Positions 15,573 to 23,728 of a stretch of 64,000 bases of DNA are shown piece after piece. A model generated the notes under the pieces. That model made no database searches, had not been told where the DNA came from, and saw nothing but the letters and a program-made list of their open reading frames with translations. Source of the stretch: Acidovorax sp. NCPPB 3576 (GTDB taxonomy: Bacteria; Pseudomonadota; Gammaproteobacteria; Burkholderiales; Burkholderiaceae_C); contig NZ_CP097267.1 of assembly GCF_028473605.1 (NCBI RefSeq), forward strand, positions 1,728,501-1,792,500, read 5' to 3'. Position numbers and translations under genes: made by a program. Each line of letters starts with the position of its first letter. Positions within the stretch are counted from its first letter, which is position 1.

Positions 15573-18500
15573 ATGCACATCGTCCCCGGCCCAGCCACCG
15601 CCGGCCCTGCCGACCCCTTGCGTCGCCGCCCCGACGCGCGAGCGATCGCCGAATTCGATTGGTCCCTGACCCCCCTGGGGCCCATCGACCAGTGGCCGCA
15701 GGCCGTGCAGGCCGCCCTCGCGCAGTGGAGCGACGGCGGCGGCGCATCGGCATCCCCGCCGGATACCGACATCCGCAACCGCCAGATCCTGGACAGTGCC
15801 ATCGACTACGCCATCATCGCGTTCGATCTGCAAGGCAAGGTCACGCGGTGGAACGAAGGCGCCCGCCGCGTGCTGGGATGGACCGAGCCCGAAATGCTGG
15901 GCCACGATGCCGCGCGGATCTTCACGCCCGAAGACCGTGCCGCACACCGCATGGAGACCGAGATGCAGTCCGCGCTGACCCGGGGCGTGGGCACCGACGA
16001 GCGTTGGCACGTGCGCAAATCCGGCGAGCGTTTCTGGGCCAATGGCGAGATGACGCCGATCCGCGATGGCGACGGCACGCCCATCGGCTTCGTGAAGGTG
16101 CTGCGCGATCGCACCGAGCAGCACCGCGCGGCCGAGGCCCTGCGCCAATCCGAAGAACGCCTGCACCGTGCCCAGGAGGCGGGCGGCGTGGGCACGTTCT
16201 CCCTCGAACTGGCGACCGACCTGCTGTACGGCACGCGCCAGTTCTATCGCATCTTCGGCGTTCCCGAAGCCGAGACCATTCCGGCCAAGGCGCTGGAGGC
16301 GCTGGTGATCCCGGAGGACGCCGAGGTGCGCTCCGCTCGGGAAACCCGCAACAGCGAATCGGCCCCGCTGGATGTGGAGTACCGCATCCGCCGCGCCACC
16401 GATGGCGCCCTGCGCTGGATCGCCCGCAAGGCCGAATTCGTGCGCGGCCCGGACGGGGTGATCGTTCGCATGGTGGGCGTGGTGCAGGACATCACCGACC
16501 GCAAGGCGGCGCTGCAGGCGGTGGCCGACAGCGCAGCGGAGTTCCGCACCTTTGCCCAGTCGCTGCCGAGCCACGTGTGGACCGCCCGAAGCGATGGCCA
16601 ACTCGATTGGTTCAACAACCGGGTGTACGAATACAGCCAAGCCGAGCCCGGCGACCTGGATGGCGATGGCTGGACCCGCCTCGTGCACCCCGAAGATCTG
16701 CCTGCGGTGTCCCAGCTGTGGCAGGCGAGCGTTGCCTCTGGCGAGCAGTACGAAACCGAGTTCCGCATCCAGCGCTCGGACGGCGCGATGCGCTGGCACC
16801 TGGTGCGGGCGCTGCCTTTGCGCACGGGCGGCGGGGCCATCAGCCGGTGGATCGGCACCAGCACCGACATTCATGAACAGAAGCTGGTGCAGGCCGAAAG
16901 CGTGCGCGACCGCAACCGCTTGTGGGCGCTCTCGCGCGAACTCATGCTGGTGTGCGACTTCCAGGGGTTGATCGCCGCGGTCAATCCCGCCGCCACGCGC
17001 CTCCTGGGTTGGGAAAGGACGCAAATGGCCGGCCACGCCGTGGCCGAATTCATCCACCCCGAAGATGCCGAGGGCATGGCTGACGAGCTTGCCGGACTCG
17101 CGGCCGGCGCACCCACGCGGGTGTTCGAAAACCGCTGGCGCAAGGAAGACGGCAGCTACCGCCTGCTGAGCTGGACCGCGGTCCCCGAGGAGGGCCTGGT
17201 CCATGCCGTGGCGCGCGATGTGACGCGCGAGCGCACAGCCGAAGAGGCGCTGCGCCAGTCGCAAAAGCTCGAAGCCATCGGCCAGCTCACGGGCGGCGTC
17301 GCACACGATTTCAACAACGTTCTGGCGGTCATCCGCACGTCGATCGACCTGTTGCGGCGCGTGCAGCTGACCGACGAGCGCCGCCACCGCTTCATGGAGT
17401 CGATCTCCAACGCGGTGACGCGGGCCACCAAGCTCACGGGCCAGCTGTTGGCTTTTGCGCGCCGCCAGGCGCTGCAGCCGACGGTGTTCGATGCCGGGCA
17501 CAACACCCGCGCGGTCAGCGACATGATCGCCAGCCTGGCGGGCGCGCGCATCGAGATCGAGCTGAACCTGGCGGAGACGGCCTGCTTCGTGCACGCCGAC
17601 CCGAGCCAGTTCGACACCGCCCTGGTGAACCTCGCCGTCAATGCCCGCGACGCCATGCAGGGCAGCGGAAAGCTCACCATTGAGGTGCGGGCTGTCTCCG
17701 AGATCCCCGCGCTGCAGTCACAGCCCGCGGTGCCGGGCCAGTTCGTGGCGGTGTCGATCATCGACAGCGGCACGGGCATTTCGCCGGAGCACCTCACGCA
17801 GATTTTCGAACCCTTCTTCACCACCAAGGGCGTGGGGCACGGAACGGGCCTGGGCCTGTCGCAGGTGTTCGGCTTCGCCAAGCAGTCCGGCGGCGACATC
17901 CGCGTGGAAAGCACGCTGGGGCAGGGCAGCCGTTTCACCCTGTACCTGCCCCGCGCCGCGCGCCCGGGCTACGACCAGCAAACCTCCGAGGGCGACGACC
18001 GGCTGGCCCTGGGCAATGGTGGCTGTGTGCTGGTGGTGGAGGACAACGCCGAGGTGTCCGCCTCGGTCGAGCAGACGCTGCACGAACTGGGCTACACCAC
18101 CGTAGTGACCTCCAGCGGCGAGAAGGCGCTCGAAGCCTTGAAGGCGGGCCCTGGCCGCTTCGTGGCCGTGTTCTCGGACGTCGTCATGGCGGGCATGAGC
18201 GGCATCGAACTGGGCCGCGAAATCCGCCAGCGCTACGGTGCGGCCCTGCCCATCGTGCTGTCCAGCGGCTACAGCTACGTGCTGGCGCAAAGTCCCGACC
18301 ACGGCTTCACGCTGCTGCCCAAGCCCTACTCGCTGGACGAACTCGCGCAGGTGCTGCACGACAGCATCCACCGCGGCGCAGACGCCGTGCGGCCCCGCCG
18401 CCGCAAGGTGCGCGCGGCGCTGCCGCCATCGGCCGCGGCCGATGCCGCGCAGTCGGAATTGCTGCGCCAGGCCGAACTCGAATCCATGCGCATCCTGGAC

Positions 18501-18953
18501 ACCGATGAAGAGGCCGCCTTCGACGAGTTCGCGCGGCTGGCAGCGGGCCTGTGCCAGACGCCCATCGCGCTCGTCTCGCTGGTGGATACCGAGCGCCAGT
18601 GGTTCAAGGCCAAAGTCGGACTGGCCGCGAAACAGACGCCGCGCGAGTATTCCTTTTGCTCGCACGCCATCCAGGTGCCGGAAAGCGTGATGATCGTGAG
18701 CGACACCTCGCGGGACGAACGCTTTGCCAACAATCCGCTGGTGACGGGCGAGCCCAACATCAAGTTCTACGCGGGTGCGCCTCTCATCACCTCGACGGGG
18801 CAGGCGCTTGGAACCTTGTGCGTGATCGACCGGGTTCCGCGCGAGCTGGAAGCCCGGCAGGTGGAGATGCTGCAGTTTCTGGCCGCCCAACTGGTCGAAC
18901 GCCTGGAGGCCCGCCGCGCCGCGCTGAATGAAACCGCTGCGCCACCCCCGTAG
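15573..18953 (+). CDS. Hybrid sensor histidine kinase: four PAS, HisKA, HATPase, REC, C-terminal GAF
   Basis: The 1126-aa cytoplasmic protein has no membrane segments. The N-terminus shows the FDWSLTPLGPIDQWP motif seen in many PAS kinases. Four PAS domains follow (about residues 70-190, 195-315, 320-440 and 445-560). The HisKA box GQLTGGVAHDFNNVLA has phospho-acceptor H578. The ATPase boxes are NLAVNARDAM and GTGLGLSQVFGFAKQSGG. A receiver domain has acceptor D869 (FSDVVMAGMSG). Unusually, a GAF domain (about 965-1110; SLVDTERQWFKAKVGL, SFCSHAI) follows the receiver at the C-terminus. No response regulator lies next to it, so the partner is elsewhere. The signal is unknown. Confidence 0.92.
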   Translation: MHIVPGPATAGPADPLRRRPDARAIAEFDWSLTPLGPIDQWPQAVQAALAQWSDGGGASASPPDTDIRNRQILDSAIDYAIIAFDLQGKVTRWNEGARRVLGWTEPEMLGHDAARIFTPEDRAAHRMETEMQSALTRGVGTDERWHVRKSGERFWANGEMTPIRDGDGTPIGFVKVLRDRTEQHRAAEALRQSEERLHRAQEAGGVGTFSLELATDLLYGTRQFYRIFGVPEAETIPAKALEALVIPEDAEVRSARETRNSESAPLDVEYRIRRATDGALRWIARKAEFVRGPDGVIVRMVGVVQDITDRKAALQAVADSAAEFRTFAQSLPSHVWTARSDGQLDWFNNRVYEYSQAEPGDLDGDGWTRLVHPEDLPAVSQLWQASVASGEQYETEFRIQRSDGAMRWHLVRALPLRTGGGAISRWIGTSTDIHEQKLVQAESVRDRNRLWALSRELMLVCDFQGLIAAVNPAATRLLGWERTQMAGHAVAEFIHPEDAEGMADELAGLAAGAPTRVFENRWRKEDGSYRLLSWTAVPEEGLVHAVARDVTRERTAEEALRQSQKLEAIGQLTGGVAHDFNNVLAVIRTSIDLLRRVQLTDERRHRFMESISNAVTRATKLTGQLLAFARRQALQPTVFDAGHNTRAVSDMIASLAGARIEIELNLAETACFVHADPSQFDTALVNLAVNARDAMQGSGKLTIEVRAVSEIPALQSQPAVPGQFVAVSIIDSGTGISPEHLTQIFEPFFTTKGVGHGTGLGLSQVFGFAKQSGGDIRVESTLGQGSRFTLYLPRAARPGYDQQTSEGDDRLALGNGGCVLVVEDNAEVSASVEQTLHELGYTTVVTSSGEKALEALKAGPGRFVAVFSDVVMAGMSGIELGREIRQRYGAALPIVLSSGYSYVLAQSPDHGFTLLPKPYSLDELAQVLHDSIHRGADAVRPRRRKVRAALPPSAAADAAQSELLRQAELESMRILDTDEEAAFDEFARLAAGLCQTPIALVSLVDTERQWFKAKVGLAAKQTPREYSFCSHAIQVPESVMIVSDTSRDERFANNPLVTGEPNIKFYAGAPLITSTGQALGTLCVIDRVPRELEARQVEMLQFLAAQLVERLEARRAALNETAAPPP

Positions 18954-19104
18954 AGCCGATGATGCCGATCAGGATGGCGGGAGGGCGGGGCGTTGGTGTC
19001 GGACAGCGCCTACGCCTGCCTGCCGGACCTTCCCACGCCCGGGCCCACCGCGCGGGCGCCCAATGGCAGCCTCAGACGACCGGTCTGTTTTTGGAGGGTT
19101 CACC

Positions 19105-19311
19105 ATGTTTTCAAACCCAGCTGTTTTCTCGCCGCTGCGTTTCGGCGAAAGCGCCCCTTCTGTGCAGATGGGCGAGTTCGGGGGCTTTGGCCGCCAATGG
19201 CAACAGGGCGACGGCGCCATGGACGCGGACGGACAGGAGGCCTTTGGCTCTGCCACCCGTGAGTTCCAGTACGGCGACAGTTGCCGATTCGAAACCCAGG
19301 CCCAAGGCTGA
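19105..19311 (+). CDS. Small hypothetical protein (68 aa)
   Basis: ATG 19105 is preceded by a strong ribosome binding site (TTTGGAGGG, spacing about 7). The 68-codon frame encodes MFSNPAVFSPLRFGE and ends ETQAQG. It has no signal peptide or membrane segment and is rich in Gly, Phe and Gln, with an acidic centre. I recognise no family. The ribosome binding site and its isolated position, about 150 bases after the kinase, support a real gene. Evidence is limited to sequence. Confidence 0.5.
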   Translation: MFSNPAVFSPLRFGESAPSVQMGEFGGFGRQWQQGDGAMDADGQEAFGSATREFQYGDSCRFETQAQG

Positions 19312-19328
19312 GCGTCGGATTTCTAGAT

Positions 19329-19366
19329 AAAAATTCCCTGCGCGCTCTACGAATCGAGCGCGCGGG
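19329..19366 (-). terminator. Intrinsic terminator downstream of tRNA-Arg
   Basis: On the minus strand GCGCGCTC and GAGCGCGC (19340-19363) form a perfect 8-bp stem, extended by flanking CCC/GGG with one bulge. It is followed by AGGG and then AATTTTTATC. It is oriented to end transcripts from the tRNA gene about 100 bases upstream. Confidence 0.6.
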
Positions 19367-19372
19367 CTGCTC

Positions 19373-19398
19373 GCACCGGATGCATGCTTATCCGGTGC
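19373..19398. repeat. 9-bp inverted repeat in tRNA downstream region
   Basis: GCACCGGAT (19373-19381) and ATCCGGTGC (19390-19398) form a perfect 9-bp stem with an 8-base loop. It lies between the tRNA and its strongest terminator, next to another small dyad CACTGG/CCAGTG (19401-19415). Confidence 0.7.
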
Positions 19399-19415
19399 CG
19401 CACTGGCCTCCAGTG

Positions 19416-19441
19416 AAAAAAACGGGCTTATTCCATGGCCC
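19416..19441 (-). terminator. Weak hairpin with T7 tract after tRNA-Arg
   Basis: On the minus strand GGGC...GCCC (19441-19424) is followed by G and seven Ts. The stem is only 4 bp, but the T-tract is strong. It lies about 30 bases beyond the tRNA 3' end and may be the first termination point. Confidence 0.4.
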
Positions 19442-19469
19442 TCCAGCGCCCTATGGAAAGCATCCCTTA

Positions 19470-19546
19470 TGGCCTGCCCGGAGGGACTCGAACCCCCGAC
19501 CTATTGCTTAGAAGGCAATTGCTCTATCCGGTTGAGCTACGGGCAG
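19470..19546 (-). tRNA. tRNA-Arg (anticodon TCT)
   Basis: The minus strand folds as a tRNA. The 7-bp acceptor is CTGCCCG/CGGGCAG, the D-stem is GCTC/GAGC, the anticodon stem is ATTGC/GCAAT with loop CTTCTAA, and the T-arm is GGGGG-TTCGAGT-CCCTC. G73 and an encoded CCA follow. The anticodon TCT (complement of 19510-19512) decodes AGA and AGG. The variable loop is short (AGGTC). The equivalent E. coli gene is argU, a known integrase target, but no integrase is seen here. Confidence 0.95.
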
Positions 19547-19565
19547 ACAGAAAAAGAAAAGACGC

Positions 19566-19581
19566 GGAGCCTTCAGGCTCC
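19566..19581 (-). other. Hairpin with T-rich tail upstream of tRNA-Arg
   Basis: GGAGCC-TTCA-GGCTCC is a perfect stem-loop. Read on the minus strand it is followed by GCGTCTTTTCTTTTTCTG, an imperfect T-tract, and then by the tRNA. This looks like a terminator upstream of the tRNA, although no minus-strand gene is evident there. It could end an unannotated short transcript or shield the tRNA. Confidence 0.35.
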
Positions 19582-19696
19582 CGCAGCACGGTCAGACGCT
19601 GTGTGGCCCATCGAGGCGATGGCGAGCGGGTCCGTGCAAGGCGTGAATGATACCTGCCCGCGCAAGGCTTCCAGTCGTTTTGGGCACCCACGATTT

Positions 19697-19726
19697 TTGC
19701 GGCAACGGGGGCCTTGCGGGTATAAC
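19697..19726 (+). promoter_or_regulatory. Sigma-70-like promoter for the YbaL-type transporter
   Basis: TTGCGG (19697-19702), an 18-bp spacer and TATAAC (19721-19726) form a reasonable promoter about 47 bases upstream of ATG 19773. Confidence 0.45.
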
Positions 19727-19772
19727 GCAATGGCAGGTGTCCATCGGGTGCACCTGCTTCTCCCTCCACTCC

Positions 19773-21518
19773 ATGCCGCACAGCCTCTCACTCATCAACA
19801 CCATCGCCGCGGCGCTGGGCCTGGCGCTCGTGCTGGGCTTCATCGCGACGCGCATGCGCCTGCCGGCCCTGGTGGGCTATTTGCTCGCGGGCGTGGTGAT
19901 CGGCCCCTTCACCCCGGGTTTCGTGGCCGATGGCGAGATGGCCAGCCAGCTGGCGGAGATCGGGGTGATGCTGCTGATGTTCGGCGTGGGGCTGCATTTT
20001 TCGCTCGGAGACCTGCTGGCGGTGCGCAAGATCGCCGTGCCCGGGGCGCTGGTGCAGATGGCGGTGGCCACGCTGCTGGGCATGGGCCTGGCGCTGTGGT
20101 GGGGCTGGGGCCTGGGCGGGGCGCTGGTGTTCGGCCTGGCCCTGTCGGTGGCCAGCACCGTGGTGCTTTTGCGGGCGCTGGAGACGCTGGGCATCCTGGA
20201 TTCGTACACCGGCCGCATCGCCGTCGGGTGGCTGGTGGTGGAGGACCTGGCCATGGTGCTGGTCCTGGTGCTGCTGCCGCCGCTGGCGCAGTGGCTGAAC
20301 GGCACCGCCGGGGCCGGCAGCACGAACGAGTTGTGGAAGACGCTGGGCTGGACCATCGCGCAGGTGGGCGGCTTCGTCGCGTTAATGCTGGTGGTGGGGC
20401 GCCGGGTGTTTCCATGGATTCTGTGGCAGGTGGCGCGCACCGGTTCGCGCGAGCTGTTCACGCTGTGCGTGGTGGCGGCGGCGGTGGGCATCGCGTTCGG
20501 CTCGGCAGCGCTCTTCGGCGTGTCGTTTGCGCTCGGCGCGTTCTTTGCCGGCATGGTGATGCGCGAGTCGGAGTTCAGCCACCGCGCCGCCCAGGAGTCG
20601 CTGCCGCTGCGCGATGCGTTCGCGGTGCTGTTCTTCGTCTCCGTGGGCATGCTGTTCAACCCCTGGGTGCTGGTGGAGCGGCCCTTCCAGGTGCTGGCTG
20701 TGGTGGCCATCATCATCCTGGGCAAGACGCTTGCGGCGGCGGCTCTGGTACTGGCTTTCCGGTATCCGCTCAACACGGCGCTCACGGTGTCGGCCAGCCT
20801 GGCGCAGATCGGCGAGTTTTCCTTCATCCTGGTGGGCCTGGGCGCATCGCTGGGGCTGTTGCCGCCGGAAGGGGCCAGCCTGGTGCTGGCCGGTGCGCTC
20901 ATATCGATTGCCGTCAACCCGCTGCTGTTCCACGCCATCGCGCCGCTGCAGGACTGGCTGCGCGCCCGATCGGCCCTGGCGCGGCGGCTGGAGCAGCGCG
21001 ACGACCCGCTGGCGGAGCTGCCGCTGACCACGCACCGCCGGTATCTCGCGCGCCAGGTGGTGCTGGTCGGTTATGGCCGCGTGGGCCGGCGCATCGCGGC
21101 GGCGCTGTCGGAGAGCGACATTCCCTTCGTCGTGGCCGAGCAGAACCGCGATCTGGTGGAGACGCTGCGCAACAGTGGCATGGCGGCGGTGTACGGCGAT
21201 GCGGTGGAGCCGGCCGTGCTGATCCAGGCGCACATCGCCCGCGCGCACATGCTGGTGATCGCGACGCCCAACACCATCGACGTGCGCCAGATCATCGCGA
21301 CGGCGCGCACGCTCAATCCGGAGATCGAAACCGTGGTCCGCAGCCACAACGAGGCCGAGGCGAAGCTGCTGGAGCAGGAAGAGGGCGTGGCCAAGGTCTT
21401 CCTCGGCGAGGAAGCGCTGGCCGCCGCGATGACCTCGCACGTCCTCGGCCGTGCCGGCGAGCGCCAGGCCGAGGTGACGGCGCCCGGCGCGCTGGACGAG
21501 CGGCCCGCATCGGTTTGA
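19773..21518 (+). CDS. ybaL: YbaL-type CPA2 cation:proton antiporter with TrkA-N domain
   Basis: This 581-aa inner-membrane protein has about twelve TM segments forming a CPA2 Na+/H+ exchanger domain (residues 1-400). It opens PHSLSLINTIAAALGLALVL and contains LVGYLLAGVVIGPFTPGFVA. A C-terminal TrkA-N nucleotide-binding domain starts at about residue 425 (VLVGYGRVGRRIAAAL). This layout matches E. coli YbaL, a KefB/C relative and putative K+ efflux transporter. I chose ATG 19773 because upstream in-frame codons have no transporter character and overlap the promoter. A dispersed repeat follows the stop and may help terminate it. Confidence 0.9.
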   Translation: MPHSLSLINTIAAALGLALVLGFIATRMRLPALVGYLLAGVVIGPFTPGFVADGEMASQLAEIGVMLLMFGVGLHFSLGDLLAVRKIAVPGALVQMAVATLLGMGLALWWGWGLGGALVFGLALSVASTVVLLRALETLGILDSYTGRIAVGWLVVEDLAMVLVLVLLPPLAQWLNGTAGAGSTNELWKTLGWTIAQVGGFVALMLVVGRRVFPWILWQVARTGSRELFTLCVVAAAVGIAFGSAALFGVSFALGAFFAGMVMRESEFSHRAAQESLPLRDAFAVLFFVSVGMLFNPWVLVERPFQVLAVVAIIILGKTLAAAALVLAFRYPLNTALTVSASLAQIGEFSFILVGLGASLGLLPPEGASLVLAGALISIAVNPLLFHAIAPLQDWLRARSALARRLEQRDDPLAELPLTTHRRYLARQVVLVGYGRVGRRIAAALSESDIPFVVAEQNRDLVETLRNSGMAAVYGDAVEPAVLIQAHIARAHMLVIATPNTIDVRQIIATARTLNPEIETVVRSHNEAEAKLLEQEEGVAKVFLGEEALAAAMTSHVLGRAGERQAEVTAPGALDERPASV

Positions 21519-21521
21519 ATG

Positions 21522-21580
21522 AAAAAGGCCTCCAGCGCATATTCTTCTAAGGCGATTTGCTATTGTTTTTATAGCATTTC
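21522..21580 (+). repeat. Dispersed Comamonadaceae-type repeat, copy A
   Basis: The element begins AAAAAGGCCTCCAGCGCATA and ends in the hairpin GCTAT-TGTTTTT-ATAGC. It lies between convergent genes and shares its core with copies at 34769 and 42471. The hairpin with its internal T-run could act as a terminator for ybaL. Confidence 0.8.
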
Positions 21581-21670
21581 ACAGGCTTTGCCCATGAGGC
21601 CCTTGCCTCCAGGCCGGCCATCAGGCCCAGGGTAGAACGGCCAGCGCTGGGGCGGGCGCCCCAGCCGCCC

Positions 21671-23557
21671 TCAATCGGCTTCTTCGAACACCAGCGACGG
21701 CGTGGCCATGACCCGGGCCGTGTCGCCCAGCGCCGGGATCAGGTGGTTGGCGAAGTAGCTGTTCTGCGTGTCGGGCTCCAGCGCCGCGACGGCCAGGTTG
21801 GCCATGGGCTGGTTCAGCGGCACGTAGTAGCTGCCTTCGGGCACGTCGATGGCGGTGCGCACGGTGGTCACGCGCACGCGCGTGATGTCCTGCTGGCCGG
21901 CGATGGTGCCGCGCACGTCCTGGCGCACACCTTCTTCGCGACTGGTTTCCTGGTAGCTGTCGCTCAGCAGCGAGCCCGGCTCGGCCACACGCATGACCTG
22001 CAGCCCGAGCAGCTTGAGCCGCTCCGCTGCCTGTCCCGCCGTGGGGGACAGCCAGTAGCCGCAAGGACGGGGGCGCGAGGCCACGGTGCGCAGTTCGAGC
22101 GACGAGTTCCAGTCCACGCGCACGGTGCGGTCCGCACCCGTTTCGGGGTCGAGCATGACGAGGTCGCGCTGGGTGGCGGTCGGCGCCGCCTCGATGGCGA
22201 CCTGCCCGCGGCAAGCCTGCGCGGCGGTGTCGCGCACCACGAACGAACGCACCTGCTCAAGGTTGCCGGCGCGCTCGGCCGTGCTGCGCAGCGCGCTCGA
22301 CAGGGCGGTCACCTGGGCGTGCACCCGGCGCTGGATGTCCAGCCGCCCGATGCCCACGCCCCGCGTTTCCACGAGCATGCTGACGGCATTCTTGAGGCCG
22401 TTCACGTTGCGGCCGGTGTCGGGCTGCGTGCCGCCCATGGAGACGCGGCGGTCCTGCGGATCGGTGGAGGTCGTGTAGTAGGACTCGCTGGTCAGGCCCT
22501 GGCTTTGCAGCGCGGCCGCCATGGGCGGGTAGTACCACTCGCGCGCTGCCTTGGTCAAAAACTCCGGCACGTTGGCCGTGGTGGCGTATTGCAGCAGCGC
22601 GTCGTACTTCTGGATGGCGCCGAACTTCTCCAGAAAGCGGCCGGCCACGGTGTATTCATGCGCGTCGAGCACGGCGATGGGGCGGTAGTCCCGCGTGAGG
22701 CGCGCCAGGGCCTGCGCCTCAGGCGTGTTCAGCAGCAGGTGGTCGCGGTTCATGTCCGTGCCGTTGGCGGTGGCGCGGGTACCCGCCTCGGCGCCGTCCG
22801 GGTTGGCCCGCGGCACCACGACCACGTTGATGCGGTCCAGCAGCGGCTCCAGCAGGCCCTGCGACAGCTCGCGTGCCATCACCAGCAGGGCTTCGCTGCC
22901 CGCGGGTTCGTCGCCATGCTGCTGGCCGATGAGCAGGACCGTGGGCTTGCCGCTGGCGTCCAGGCTGGCGATGTCGGTGTTGGGGGCGTGCGTGAGCACC
23001 AGGGCCTGCAGGGGCGTGCCGCGCTGCGACATGCCCAGGTCGAGTACCGTGGCTTTGGTTGCACCTTGCGGGGTGGAGGCGAGTTGCCGCAGCCACTGGG
23101 CGGCTTCTGCGTTGGTGGTGAAGGCACGGCGCCCGTCGGCCAGGCCGGGGGTGTCGTAATGCACCGCCGGCGCGGGGAAGCGGGCGGCCACCGCGGCGCT
23201 GTAGGGCAGGTCGGCCGGGGGCGCGGCCGCGGCGGGTGCGGCGCCGGCAGCAGGCTCTGCGCTGGGAATGATGGGCGTGGAGAGGACCGGGGAGGTGATC
23301 ACCTCGGCGCGCTGCGTGCCCAGCGGCGGTGGCACCACGCGCGCGGCCTGGGGGCGGGGGGCTGCCGGCACGGTGGCTTTGGGCGGCGCGGAAGACGGCC
23401 AGGGCGGCAACGGGGTGCTGCTGCATGCCGCCAGCAGGGCCGAGGCGAGAACCGTGCTGCCAATCCACACGGTGCGCGGCTTCAAGGGCCCCGCGCCGGC
23501 AGGGCCGGCCGATGGAGGCGACGAAAGGGCACGGAGGTGGGAGGGGGGCTGTTTCAT
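21671..23557 (-). CDS. M14-family zinc carboxypeptidase, lipoprotein
   Basis: The 628-aa protein starts at ATG 23557. A lipobox (LASALLAAC, around residues 37-45) follows a hydrophobic segment, so it is probably membrane-anchored in the periplasm. A Pro/Ala-rich linker leads to an M14 peptidase domain. Its zinc ligands are in QQHGDEPAG (HxxE) and DAHEYTV, and the catalytic Glu candidate is in VETRGVG. M14 enzymes remove C-terminal residues from peptides or act on peptidoglycan stems; which applies here is unknown. About 180 C-terminal residues follow the catalytic domain without recognisable motifs. Confidence 0.85.
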   Translation of the reverse strand: MKQPPSHLRALSSPPSAGPAGAGPLKPRTVWIGSTVLASALLAACSSTPLPPWPSSAPPKATVPAAPRPQAARVVPPPLGTQRAEVITSPVLSTPIIPSAEPAAGAAPAAAAPPADLPYSAAVAARFPAPAVHYDTPGLADGRRAFTTNAEAAQWLRQLASTPQGATKATVLDLGMSQRGTPLQALVLTHAPNTDIASLDASGKPTVLLIGQQHGDEPAGSEALLVMARELSQGLLEPLLDRINVVVVPRANPDGAEAGTRATANGTDMNRDHLLLNTPEAQALARLTRDYRPIAVLDAHEYTVAGRFLEKFGAIQKYDALLQYATTANVPEFLTKAAREWYYPPMAAALQSQGLTSESYYTTSTDPQDRRVSMGGTQPDTGRNVNGLKNAVSMLVETRGVGIGRLDIQRRVHAQVTALSSALRSTAERAGNLEQVRSFVVRDTAAQACRGQVAIEAAPTATQRDLVMLDPETGADRTVRVDWNSSLELRTVASRPRPCGYWLSPTAGQAAERLKLLGLQVMRVAEPGSLLSDSYQETSREEGVRQDVRGTIAGQQDITRVRVTTVRTAIDVPEGSYYVPLNQPMANLAVAALEPDTQNSYFANHLIPALGDTARVMATPSLVFEEAD

Positions 23558-23728
23558 GGTCTGTGGTCCGGCCGAGGGGCCTGCTATGACGGGCTGCGCC
23601 GATGTTACCCGGCGTTGCACACGGGGCCTGTCGGTCAAACACGCGGCTCTGCCGTGTTTTCATGGATGGCCCCGGTCGTGCGGCCCGGCTGGTGCGCGAC
23701 GGAGGAGGCGGGCGCCGTCAGGGCGCCG

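Noticed and set aside
19470..19546. Genomic island or prophage at tRNA-Arg
   Set aside because: No integrase, no direct repeat of the tRNA 3' end, and ordinary chromosomal genes on both sides within the window.
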